From contig JAFKJZ010000411.1 of NCBI GenBank assembly GCA_017305815.1, positions 1 to 5,718 of the forward strand: a DNA stretch of 5,718 nt, given 5' to 3'. Positions 1 through 5,646 of the stretch are shown in pieces. A program made the position numbers and the translations under genes. The notes beneath the pieces are model-generated. The model worked only from the letters and a program-made list of their open reading frames with translations, did not search any database and was not told the origin of the DNA. Source of the stretch: Hyphomicrobiales bacterium (lineage in GTDB: Bacteria > Pseudomonadota > Alphaproteobacteria > Rhizobiales > Kaistiaceae). Each line of letters opens with the position of its first letter. Within the stretch, counting starts at the first letter, position 1.

Positions 1-83
1 CGCGCGGCGTCGCGAATGTCCTCAAGGGTCGGGATGGCCTGGGGGGAGGGCCGCGACGTGTCTTGGCTGGACGCTTCTTGCAT
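1..83 (-). CDS. N-terminus of a probable PLP-dependent threonine/serine dehydratase, cut by the window edge
   Basis: An ATG at position 83 (minus strand) opens 27 codons without a stop before the window ends. The peptide begins MQEASSQDTSRPSP and continues QAIPTLEDIRDAAR. The segment from IPTLEDIRDAAR resembles the first helix of fold-type II PLP enzymes of the threonine ammonia-lyase/serine racemase group, which commonly start with a P-[ST]-x-x-D-I-x-x-A-A pattern. This is family-memory evidence from a very short stretch: the PLP-binding lysine and the rest of the fold lie outside the window. Start choice is supported by GGAG (minus strand, 93-90) six bases before the ATG. The gene follows the LivH-like permease by 15 bp and is probably co-transcribed with it. 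If correct, it would deaminate threonine or serine to a 2-oxo acid. The reading frame is fairly secure; the product is tentative. Confidence 0.5.
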   Translation of the reverse strand, partial: MQEASSQDTSRPSPQAIPTLEDIRDAA

Positions 84-89
84 GGAGGT

Positions 90-93
90 CTCC
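90..93 (-). promoter_or_regulatory. Ribosome binding site for the truncated dehydratase-like gene
   Basis: GGAG on the minus strand, six bases before the ATG at 83. It fixes the start of the edge-truncated gene and argues that the short open frame is real coding sequence and not read-through downstream of the permease. Confidence 0.55.
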
Positions 94-98
94 GAAAC

Positions 99-1475
99 TC
101 AGGATAGTCGGGTGCCGCGCCCTTCCTCCAGCGCCTTGCCCAGCCCCATGAGGCCGTTGGGACGCAGCAGGAAGAGCAGCGTGAGCACGCCGAGCACGAC
201 GATGTCGCGCGATGTCGAATCGAAATAGGCAGACCACGCCGTCTCCAGCGTGGCGATCAGCAAGCCGCCGAGCACGGCGCCGAGCAGGGAGCCGGCACCG
301 CCGACGAGGCTCGCGAGTAGCGCCTTCAGCCCGACCATCAGGCCCATGGAAAAGCTGATCGTGCCATAGCTCAGAGCCAGCACCAGCCCGCCGCCGGCCG
401 CGAGCGCCGAGGCGAGGATGAGCGTGACGGCGGTGACCGCGCCCGTATTGATGCCGGCGAGCCGCGCCATCACCGGGTCGTCCGCGACCGAGAGCCAGGC
501 CCGACCGAATCGCGAAAGGCGCATGAAGGCGAGGACCGCCGGCAGCACGATCAGCGCGACCAGGATGATCACCAGCCGCATCTCCGGCACGACGACGGGG
601 AAGGCGCCCGCCGTCAGGATCACCGGCGTGTCCAGCATCGGCTCGACCCAGATCTCGCGCGCGCCCTGGCCGAGGTGGAGCATTTCCGACAGCGCGATTC
701 CGAGACCGATGGTAGCGATCATGAAGGCGCGGTCCGGACGGTCCGCGAGCGGCAGCACGACCGTCCGCCCCACCAGCCAGCCCCAGAGCGCCGCGAGCGA
801 GACCGCGCAGGCGACGGCGAGGGCGAGCGTCGCGAAGGGGCCGAAGGAAGGGATCCCGACTGCCGCCACGATGCCGAAGATGGCGCCATAGCCGCCGATC
901 ACCGTGATCTGGCCGAAGGCCATGTTGATGCGCCGGATCAGGCCGTAGATGAGGGCGAAGGCGAGGGCGAGCGGCGAATAGAGCGCCGCGAGGTTCAGAA
1001 TGTTGGTCACCTGCTGGAGCGCGAAGCCGACCGCCTTCGGCGGCGCCCAGGACAGCAACTGGATACTCTCCGGCTGCCAGTTCGTCTCGGCCACGGCGCG
1101 ATCGATGAAATCGTCCCGCGACAGGAACCAGCGATAGAGCGTCAGCAATTCCCGTTCCGACAGCGCGCCGTCATAGCCGCGCACGCCGATGACGTCGCCC
1201 CGGCCGGGCTCCAGCATGCCGCCGCCAAAGGCGCAATCGACATAGAGCGGCAGCGCCATGCCGGGCACGCTGTAGTTCACCCGCACCGCATGGCTGACGC
1301 CGACGAGCGGGATGACCGACTGGATCGATACCTTCTGGTTCTCGGGCGCGACGGCGGTGGCGACCGCAACGCAGATCTTCGCCTGCTGGCGGTCGACGTC
1401 GCTGCAGGCGGAAAGCAGCGCGGCGGCGCAGAAGAGGAGCGCCATGATCGCGGCCGATCTTGCGGCCCCCCTCAT
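99..1475 (-). CDS. LivH-type branched-chain amino acid ABC permease with an N-terminal lipoprotein-like domain
   Basis: A 458-residue protein in two parts. Residues 1-24 look like a lipoprotein signal peptide: Arg-containing start, hydrophobic stretch and lipobox LSAC with Cys24. Residues 25 to about 150 are a soluble, presumably periplasmic segment with Cys35 and Cys81 and no fold I recognise. From about residue 150 to 440 it matches LivH/LivM-like inner-membrane permeases: many hydrophobic helices, a LIYGLIRRINMAFGQ segment (176-190) equivalent to the family's 'LIYG..r.iN.AhG', a cytoplasmic coupling-loop segment GRAWLSVADDPVMARLAGIN (324-343), and a Gly-rich helix region near 391-405. LivH proteins are usually around 290-310 residues, so the N-terminal 150 residues are extra. 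The permease part has no Met near its expected own start, so this appears a true fusion, not two genes. The ribosome site before ATG 1475 is weak (GAGCGGGG). It lies 13 bp after hemB. No ATPase, LivM or binding-protein gene is in the window, so the substrate is inferred from family only. Confidence 0.88.
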   Translation of the reverse strand: MRGAARSAAIMALLFCAAALLSACSDVDRQQAKICVAVATAVAPENQKVSIQSVIPLVGVSHAVRVNYSVPGMALPLYVDCAFGGGMLEPGRGDVIGVRGYDGALSERELLTLYRWFLSRDDFIDRAVAETNWQPESIQLLSWAPPKAVGFALQQVTNILNLAALYSPLALAFALIYGLIRRINMAFGQITVIGGYGAIFGIVAAVGIPSFGPFATLALAVACAVSLAALWGWLVGRTVVLPLADRPDRAFMIATIGLGIALSEMLHLGQGAREIWVEPMLDTPVILTAGAFPVVVPEMRLVIILVALIVLPAVLAFMRLSRFGRAWLSVADDPVMARLAGINTGAVTAVTLILASALAAGGGLVLALSYGTISFSMGLMVGLKALLASLVGGAGSLLGAVLGGLLIATLETAWSAYFDSTSRDIVVLGVLTLLFLLRPNGLMGLGKALEEGRGTRLS

Positions 1476-1488
1476 CGGCGCGCCCCGC

Positions 1489-2508
1489 TCAGCGAGGAAG
1501 CAGCGGTGCGACGAGCGGCGCGAAGTAGGTCAGCACCCCGTCCGCCCCCGCCCGCTTGAAGGCTGCGAGGCTTTCGATGAAGGCGCGCTCGCCGTCGATC
1601 CAGCCATTGCGGGCGGCCGCCTGCAGCATCGCGTATTCACCCGACACCTGGTAGGCGAAGGTCGGCATGGCGAAGGTCTCCTTCACCCGCTGCACCACGT
1701 CCAGATAGGGCATGCCGGGCTTGACCATGATCATGTCAGCCCCTTCCTGGATGTCGAGTTCGACCTCGCGAAGCGCCTCGTCGGTATTGCCGAAATCCAT
1801 CTGGTAGGTGCGCTTGTCGCCGATCAGGGTCTTCGAGGTGCCGATCGCGTCGCGGAACGGGCCGTAGAAGGCCGAGGCGTACTTGGCCGAGTAGGCCATG
1901 ATCTGGACGTCGAGGAAGCCCGATTCGTCCAGGACCTCGCGGATCGCCGCGACGCGGCCGTCCATCATGTCGGACGGCGCGATGACATCGGCGCCGGCTT
2001 CGGCCTGGCGCAGCGCCTGCTGGACCAGCAGGGCGACACTGGCGTCGTTGACGATGCGGTCGCCTTCCATCACGCCGTCATGGCCGTGGCTGGTATAGGG
2101 ATCGAGCGCGACGTCGGTGATCAGGCCGATCTCCGGCACCGCCGCCTTGATGGCGCGGCAGGCCTGGCAGACGAGGTTGTTCGGATTGAGCGATTCGGAA
2201 CCGGTCGGATCGCGCAGCGACGGCTCGGTGAAGGGGAAGAGCGCGATCGCCGGAATGCCCAGCGCCGCCGCCTTCTCGGCCTCCACCACCGCCTGGTCGA
2301 CCGAGAGGCGCTGCACGCCCGGCATCGAGGCGACGTCCTGGCGAACATTCGTGCCCTCGATCAGGAAGATCGGCCAGATCAGGTCGTTGACCGTCAGCAG
2401 CGTCTCGCGCACGAGCCGGCGCGACCAGTCCGCCTTGCGATTGCGTCGAAGGCGGCGGCCGCCCAGGATCGCGTTCATGTCGGGCGGCGTGAAGTTGTGA
2501 CGGGTCAT
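1489..2508 (-). CDS. hemB: Porphobilinogen synthase (delta-aminolevulinic acid dehydratase)
   Basis: Cytoplasmic enzyme that condenses two 5-aminolevulinate molecules to porphobilinogen, the first common step of tetrapyrrole synthesis. The 339 residues match the usual family length of about 330-340. The two active-site lysines are visible: Lys209 in YSAKYASAFYGPFRDA (206-221) and the Schiff-base Lys263 in MVKPGMPYLDVV (261-272). The metal-site segment is DVALDPYTSHGHDG (132-145 region), with Ala/Asp/Asp where zinc enzymes carry three cysteines. This is the Mg-type variant known from Pseudomonas, rhizobia and plants. Glu248 appears to correspond to the allosteric Mg ligand of the Pseudomonas enzyme. 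PSDMMDGRV (178-186) and YQVSGEY (286-292) are further family blocks. The open frame extends 58 codons upstream, into the neighbouring CNNM gene, but ATG 2508 is preferred: it has AAGGAAAG seven bases upstream and fits family length. The LivH-like gene follows after 13 bp. Confidence 0.97.
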   Translation of the reverse strand: MTRHNFTPPDMNAILGGRRLRRNRKADWSRRLVRETLLTVNDLIWPIFLIEGTNVRQDVASMPGVQRLSVDQAVVEAEKAAALGIPAIALFPFTEPSLRDPTGSESLNPNNLVCQACRAIKAAVPEIGLITDVALDPYTSHGHDGVMEGDRIVNDASVALLVQQALRQAEAGADVIAPSDMMDGRVAAIREVLDESGFLDVQIMAYSAKYASAFYGPFRDAIGTSKTLIGDKRTYQMDFGNTDEALREVELDIQEGADMIMVKPGMPYLDVVQRVKETFAMPTFAYQVSGEYAMLQAAARNGWIDGERAFIESLAAFKRAGADGVLTYFAPLVAPLLPR

Positions 2509-2512
2509 TCTG

Positions 2513-2520
2513 CTTTCCTT
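2513..2520 (-). promoter_or_regulatory. Ribosome binding site deciding the hemB start
   Basis: The minus strand reads AAGGAAAG, with its AAGGA core (2520-2516) seven bases ahead of ATG 2508. It supports this start over the much longer open frame reaching back to 2682. Confidence 0.7.
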
Positions 2521-2537
2521 GGATGCGCGGCAGCGGG

Positions 2538-2565
2538 ACGTTAGCACCGGCAAAGCCGGCGGCAA
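2538..2565 (-). promoter_or_regulatory. Possible hemB promoter (weak match)
   Basis: On the minus strand TTGCCG (2565-2560, four of six to TTGACA) is followed after 16 bases by TAACGT (2543-2538, fits TAnnnT only). A start about seven bases further on would give a leader of roughly 22 nt that includes the hemB ribosome site, which is plausible geometry. The spacer contains the hairpin CCGGC-AAA-GCCGG. The box matches are poor, so this is a suggestion only; hemB may also be read from the CNNM gene 94 bp upstream. Confidence 0.25.
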
Positions 2566-2572
2566 GCGCCGC
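2547..2572. repeat. Two small GC-rich inverted repeats between the CNNM gene and hemB
   Basis: CCGGC-AAA-GCCGG (2547-2559) and GCGGC-AAGC-GCCGC (2559-2572) lie in the 94-bp gap after the CNNM/CorC stop. Each stem has five perfect pairs. The two share position 2559 and so cannot both form fully. Neither is followed by a T-run on the minus strand, so this is not a standard Rho-independent terminator. Confidence 0.35.
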
Positions 2573-2602
2573 GCTGTCGCGCCTCCCGATGGAGTGGAGC
2601 GA

Positions 2603-3895
2603 TTAGCTGTCGCTCTTGCGGACGAGCACCTTGTCGATCCGGCGGCCGTCGAGGTCAACCACCTCGAAGATCCAGCCTTCATAACTGAAGAACTCGCCCG
2701 GCACGGGGATGTGGCCGAGATGGTGCAGCATGAAGCCGGCCATCGTGGCGAAGTCCTCGTCCTTGGCGAGGGATCGCAGTCCCAGCGTCCGCTCGACGCT
2801 GTCGATCTGCGCGCTGCCGTCGATCAGCCACGAGCCGTCGGCGCGCTGCGTCGCGTCAGGGACGTCGTCGCCCTCGTGCTCCGGCATGTCGCCGGCGATC
2901 GCCGTCAGGATATCCATCGGCGTGACGACGCCCTGGAAGCTGCCATACTCGTCGAGGACGACGGCCATGTGGACGTTCGAAGTCTTGAACCGGTCGAGGA
3001 CCTTCAGGATCGCCATCCGCTCGTCGACATAGAGCGGCTCGCGGATGATCGCCTCGATATCGACGGTCTGGCCCTTGTAGATCTGCTCCAGCAGGTCCTT
3101 GGCGTGGACGATGCCGATGACAGCGTCGATCTCGCCGCGGCTGACCGGAAAGCGCGAGTGGCCGGATTCGATCACCGTGTTGCGGTTCTCGCTCGGCGGA
3201 TCCTCGATATCGAGCCAGACGACGTCGGGCCGGGCGACCATGATGGTGCGGACCGGACGGTCGGCGACGCGGATCACCGCCTCGATCATCTCGCGCTCAG
3301 CCTGGTGGAAGACGCCGGCCTCGGCGCCTTCGGCGATCATGGTCTTCACCTCTTCCTCGGTGACACCACGCTCGTCATTGCCCTGCTTGCCGATGAGGCG
3401 CAGCACCGTGTCCGTCGACAGGCGCAGGAACCAGACCACGGGCAGGGCGATGCGGGCGAGCATGCCGACGGGACGCGCCACCAAGCAGGCCAGCCGTTCG
3501 GGATTGGTCAGCGCCAGCCGCTTCGGCACCAGTTCGCCGGCGATCAGCGAGAAATAGGCGAGGCCGACCACGACGATGACGGTCGCGATCGTCGAGGCGC
3601 GAGCGCCGAGGCTCGGGAACTCGTACATCAGGAAGTCGGTAAGCGGCGTCGCCAGCGCTGCCTCGCCAAAGGCGCCCGACAGGATGGCGACGAGCGTGAT
3701 GCCGATCTGGACGGCGGAGAGAAACCCGGTCGGATCCTCCGCCAGGCGCAGGGCCGTGGTGGCGCCGCGGACGCCTTCATTGGCCATGAACTGCAGACGG
3801 GCGGGGCGGGATGAAACGACGGCGATCTCGGAAAGCGCGAAGAAGCCGTTGAATGCGATCAACACAGCGATGATCAAAAGGTCTTGCCAGGGCAT
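2603..3895 (-). CDS. CNNM/CorC-type membrane protein (DUF21, CBS pair, CorC_HlyC)
   Basis: A 430-residue inner-membrane protein of the family once called hemolysins, now linked to Mg2+/Co2+ transport or homeostasis (CorC, YfjD/MpfA and eukaryotic CNNM relatives). The DUF21 domain spans about 1-185, with hydrophobic helices near 4-26, 57-78, 101-121 and 134-158. It shows the conserved NGFFALSEIAVVSSRPARLQ block (16-35) and a GELVPKRLAL block (120-129). A CBS pair follows at about 215-340, including the signature VVLDEYGSFQGVVTPMDIL (312-330). The CorC_HlyC C-terminal domain lies at about 345-428. Domain order and length are normal, so this is a complete member. ATG 3895 is the most upstream ATG, since an in-frame TAA lies two codons ahead. 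It starts exactly at the expected first helix, but no good ribosome site is visible before it. Transport substrate and direction cannot be read from sequence. The hemB start lies 94 bp downstream. Confidence 0.93.
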   Translation of the reverse strand: MPWQDLLIIAVLIAFNGFFALSEIAVVSSRPARLQFMANEGVRGATTALRLAEDPTGFLSAVQIGITLVAILSGAFGEAALATPLTDFLMYEFPSLGARASTIATVIVVVGLAYFSLIAGELVPKRLALTNPERLACLVARPVGMLARIALPVVWFLRLSTDTVLRLIGKQGNDERGVTEEEVKTMIAEGAEAGVFHQAEREMIEAVIRVADRPVRTIMVARPDVVWLDIEDPPSENRNTVIESGHSRFPVSRGEIDAVIGIVHAKDLLEQIYKGQTVDIEAIIREPLYVDERMAILKVLDRFKTSNVHMAVVLDEYGSFQGVVTPMDILTAIAGDMPEHEGDDVPDATQRADGSWLIDGSAQIDSVERTLGLRSLAKDEDFATMAGFMLHHLGHIPVPGEFFSYEGWIFEVVDLDGRRIDKVLVRKSDS

Positions 3896-3948
3896 GTGCG
3901 GTTAGCGCGCGGCAATCATTGAGAAGGGTACCATCTTATCCGTTTGGA

Positions 3949-3985
3949 CAAAGAAAAAGGGCTGGCCCGCCGAACCGCAAGGTTC
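3949..3985 (-). repeat. Hairpin plus T-rich stretch upstream of the CNNM gene
   Basis: On the minus strand a perfect five-pair stem GAACC-TTGC-GGTTC (3985-3972) is followed by a GGGC/GCCC dyad (3968-3959) and then by TTTTTCTTTG. The order of stem and T-tract resembles a short Rho-independent terminator or attenuator in the leader of the CNNM gene. The stem next to the T-run has little or no loop, however, so its strength is doubtful. On the plus strand the first hairpin would carry a GCAA (GNRA) loop. Confidence 0.25.
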
Positions 3986-4064
3986 CGCTCCAGAGCAAAG
4001 CTTCGCAAAGACTATCTAGACATGCGGTGGATCATATAGAACGCGCCGGCTTCTCGCCAGCGGA

Positions 4065-4114
4065 GAGATGAGGCCATCATCTCGTCTGAAAGACGCCACC
4101 GGCGAATGAGGTGG
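4065..4114. repeat. Three contiguous inverted repeats ahead of the CoA hydrolase
   Basis: Three dyads lie end to end: GAGATGA-GGCCA-TCATCTC (4065-4083, seven perfect pairs), CGTCT-GAA-AGACG (4083-4095, five pairs) and CCACC-N9-GGTGG (4096-4114, five pairs). They sit 72 to 121 bases before the chosen start codon and downstream of a -10-like CATATAGA. They could be leader RNA stem-loops or, for the first one, a dimeric repressor operator. No T-run follows, so termination is not indicated. The repeats are seen directly; their function is not known. Confidence 0.4.
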
Positions 4115-4177
4115 GGACGGCGGACGACGCGGCCTTGTCCCGCCGCGGGTCCCGCTTACCATCGTCCACATCCCGCC

Positions 4178-4182
4178 GGAGG
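4178..4182 (+). promoter_or_regulatory. Ribosome binding site deciding the CoA hydrolase start
   Basis: GGAGG four bases before ATG 4187. It supports this start over the in-frame ATG at 4106, which would add 27 residues with no family similarity. Confidence 0.7.
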
Positions 4183-4186
4183 CAAG

Positions 4187-5227
4187 ATGGCCGAGCCTGA
4201 AATCCTGTTCGAACGCCTGGGGCATGCCGGCCTCGTCACGCTCAATCGCCCGTCCGCGCTGAACGCGCTGTCGCACGGCATGATCAAGGCGCTCGCCGGC
4301 GCTCTCGAGGAATGGAAGTACGATCCGGCGATCCGCCTGGTGATCGTCCGGGCGAAGGGGCGCGCTTTCTGCGCCGGAGGCGACATCCGCGCCGTCTACG
4401 AGGCCGGACGAGGGGCGCCGGACCAGACAGCCTTCTTCCATGACGAATACCGTCTGAACGCGGCGATCAAGGCCTATCCCAAGTCCTATGTCGCGCTCGT
4501 CGACGGCTACATCATGGGCGGCGGCGCCGGCATCGCCGTGCACGGATCGCATCGCGTCTTCGCCGAAAAGGCGATCTTCTCCATGCCGGAGACCGGCATC
4601 GGCTTCTTCCCGGATGTCGGCTCCAGCTTCTTCCTGTCGCGCATGCCGCACGAGATCGGGCTCTATTGCGGCCTGGCCGCGGCGCGGCTGGCGCGCGGCG
4701 ATGCGCTCCATGCCGGCGTCGCGACCCATGCGGCCCCAGCCGCCGCCTTCGATGCGATCGTCGCCGAACTCGCGGAATCCGCAGATGTCGACGCGGTGCT
4801 CGCTCGCCACGCCGAGGCGGCGCCGGCCGAAACGCTCGGTCCCGTCGATGCGACGATCTCGGCCATCTTCGCGACCGGTCCGGTCGAATCGATCCTCGCC
4901 CGCCTCGACGTGCTGGAGGGGCCCCATGCCGAATGGGCGGCGCGAACGGCCGCCACCATCCGCGGCAAATCGCCGACAAGCCTGCGCGTCGCGCTACGGC
5001 AGATCCGCGCCGCGCGCGAACTCGATTTCGACGACTGCATCCGGCTGGACTGGCGGATCGCCTGCACGATCCTCGACGGCCATGACTTCTATGAAGGCGT
5101 GCGGGCCGTGCTGGTCGACAAGGACCAGTCGCCGCGGTGGAACCCTGCTACGCTCGACGCAGTTGACCCGGGCCTGATCGAAGGGCACTTCGTGGCTCCC
5201 CACGACGGAGATCTTCCGCTGCCATGA
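4187..5227 (+). CDS. 3-hydroxyisobutyryl-CoA hydrolase (enoyl-CoA hydratase/isomerase superfamily)
   Basis: A 346-residue crotonase-fold protein that most likely hydrolyses 3-hydroxyisobutyryl-CoA to free 3-hydroxyisobutyrate in valine degradation (cytoplasm). The oxyanion-hole segments are GRAFCAGGDIRAVYE (58-72) and GYIMGGGAGIAVHG (107-120). The diagnostic block MPETGIGFFPDVGSSFFLSR (133-152) carries Glu135 and Asp143, spaced eight residues apart like the catalytic Glu and Asp of the human hydrolase. The C-terminal block FYEGVRAVLVDKDQSPRWNP (301-320) is also typical. The length fits the hydrolase branch (about 340-380) and exceeds ordinary enoyl-CoA hydratases (about 260). Many bacterial members are annotated simply as enoyl-CoA hydratase/isomerase, and activity on related acyl-CoAs is possible. 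Its stop codon overlaps the next gene's start by four bases. No other valine-pathway genes are in the window. Confidence 0.92.
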   Translation: MAEPEILFERLGHAGLVTLNRPSALNALSHGMIKALAGALEEWKYDPAIRLVIVRAKGRAFCAGGDIRAVYEAGRGAPDQTAFFHDEYRLNAAIKAYPKSYVALVDGYIMGGGAGIAVHGSHRVFAEKAIFSMPETGIGFFPDVGSSFFLSRMPHEIGLYCGLAAARLARGDALHAGVATHAAPAAAFDAIVAELAESADVDAVLARHAEAAPAETLGPVDATISAIFATGPVESILARLDVLEGPHAEWAARTAATIRGKSPTSLRVALRQIRAARELDFDDCIRLDWRIACTILDGHDFYEGVRAVLVDKDQSPRWNPATLDAVDPGLIEGHFVAPHDGDLPLP

Positions 5228-5646
5228 TCGACAATGAAGTTACCCAGCTGCCGAGCGAGCCGGACAATCCGTATGCGCTGGCGCTCGACGTCTATCTGCG
5301 TGGCGTGGCGGCCATCCTGCTGCTGCTCGGCCTGCGCCAGTGGCTCTACATCGCCGGCGTCTTCCAGGATGACGGCTGGAGCTTCGAGACGATGTCGACG
5401 CAGTGGCGCTTCGTCACCATCCATCTCGCCGTGGTCGACCTCGTCGCCGCTATCGGCCTCTGGATGCGCGTCGCCTGGGGCAACGTGATCTGGATCTATG
5501 TCGCGCTGTTGGAAATCGCGATGCACACGGTGTTCGCCGAGACGTTCGGGCTCAACCTATTCGTCGTCTCGTTCCACGTCATCGCCTGCCTGGTCTTCGT
5601 CGGCCTGCTCGTCATGAGCCGCCGGCACGAGGCGGGGACCGGCTGA
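5224..5646 (+). CDS. Small four-helix membrane protein of unknown function, probably DUF6163-like
   Basis: A 140-residue protein whose ATG overlaps the CoA hydrolase stop in ATGA, implying translational coupling. A GGAG at 5207-5210 is 13 bases away, too far for efficient independent initiation, which fits re-initiation by terminating ribosomes. A polar N-terminus of about 22 residues is followed by four predicted membrane helices near 25-46, 62-82, 86-104 and 109-131, and a short basic tail MSRRHEAGTG. The loop between helices 1 and 2 (about 47-60) is polar and acidic. Charged or polar residues inside or near helices include Asp72, Glu97, His101 and His118. It resembles a family of unknown function (DUF6163) seen in Rhizobiales; that name is from memory. 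No catalytic motif is recognised. Codon use matches the neighbours, so there is no sign of recent transfer. Confidence 0.85.
   Translation: MIDNEVTQLPSEPDNPYALALDVYLRGVAAILLLLGLRQWLYIAGVFQDDGWSFETMSTQWRFVTIHLAVVDLVAAIGLWMRVAWGNVIWIYVALLEIAMHTVFAETFGLNLFVVSFHVIACLVFVGLLVMSRRHEAGTG

Larger units (their letters stand above)
3896..4186. other. Divergent intergenic region between the CNNM gene and the CoA hydrolase operon
   Basis: These 291 bases separate the two divergent gene blocks and must hold promoters for both directions. I see no convincing gene. A plus-strand frame open from ATG 4106 runs into the CoA hydrolase, but the upstream part looks non-coding. The segment from about 3925 to 4040 is visibly richer in A/T than the flanking genes. 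Minus-strand GATAAGAT (about 3934-3941) and plus-strand CATATAGA (4033-4040) look like -10 elements, but neither has a matching -35 at a normal distance. Inverted repeats occur at 3972-3985 and in a cluster at 4065-4114, listed separately. Confidence 0.6.

Noticed and set aside
84..93. GGAGGTCTCC as an operator palindrome
   Set aside because: It is only a four-base dyad around two central bases, and its minus-strand GGAG is explained as the ribosome site of the following gene.
675..1559. A 294-codon plus-strand open frame opposite the permease
   Set aside because: The product is an extremely Arg/Glu/Asp-rich string without a recognisable fold, the usual product of the antisense frame of a hydrophobic GC-rich gene.
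1312..2544. A 410-codon plus-strand open frame opposite hemB
   Set aside because: It spans the complement of hemB and part of the permease, has low-complexity composition and no family features; hemB on the other strand is unmistakable.
2547..2572. Rho-independent terminator after the CNNM gene
   Set aside because: Two short GC hairpins are present, but no T-run follows on the minus strand.
2509..2682. N-terminal extension of HemB by 58 residues
   Set aside because: It runs into the CNNM coding region, is unlike any HemB N-terminus and is not needed for family length; ATG 2508 has a good ribosome site.
2519..3814. A 431-codon plus-strand open frame opposite the CNNM/CorC gene
   Set aside because: Its product is Asp/Arg/His/Ala-rich with no domain or membrane pattern, and it mirrors a clear minus-strand gene. 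Long antisense frames are expected where codon third positions are almost all G or C.
4106..4186. Upstream extension of the CoA hydrolase to ATG 4106
   Set aside because: The 27 added residues are Arg/Pro-rich and unlike the family N-terminus, the start overlaps the inverted-repeat cluster, and ATG 4187 has a GGAGG.
4016..4927. A 303-codon minus-strand open frame opposite the CoA hydrolase
   Set aside because: It is Arg/Gly/Asp-rich, has no family resemblance and overlaps a gene with clear catalytic residues.
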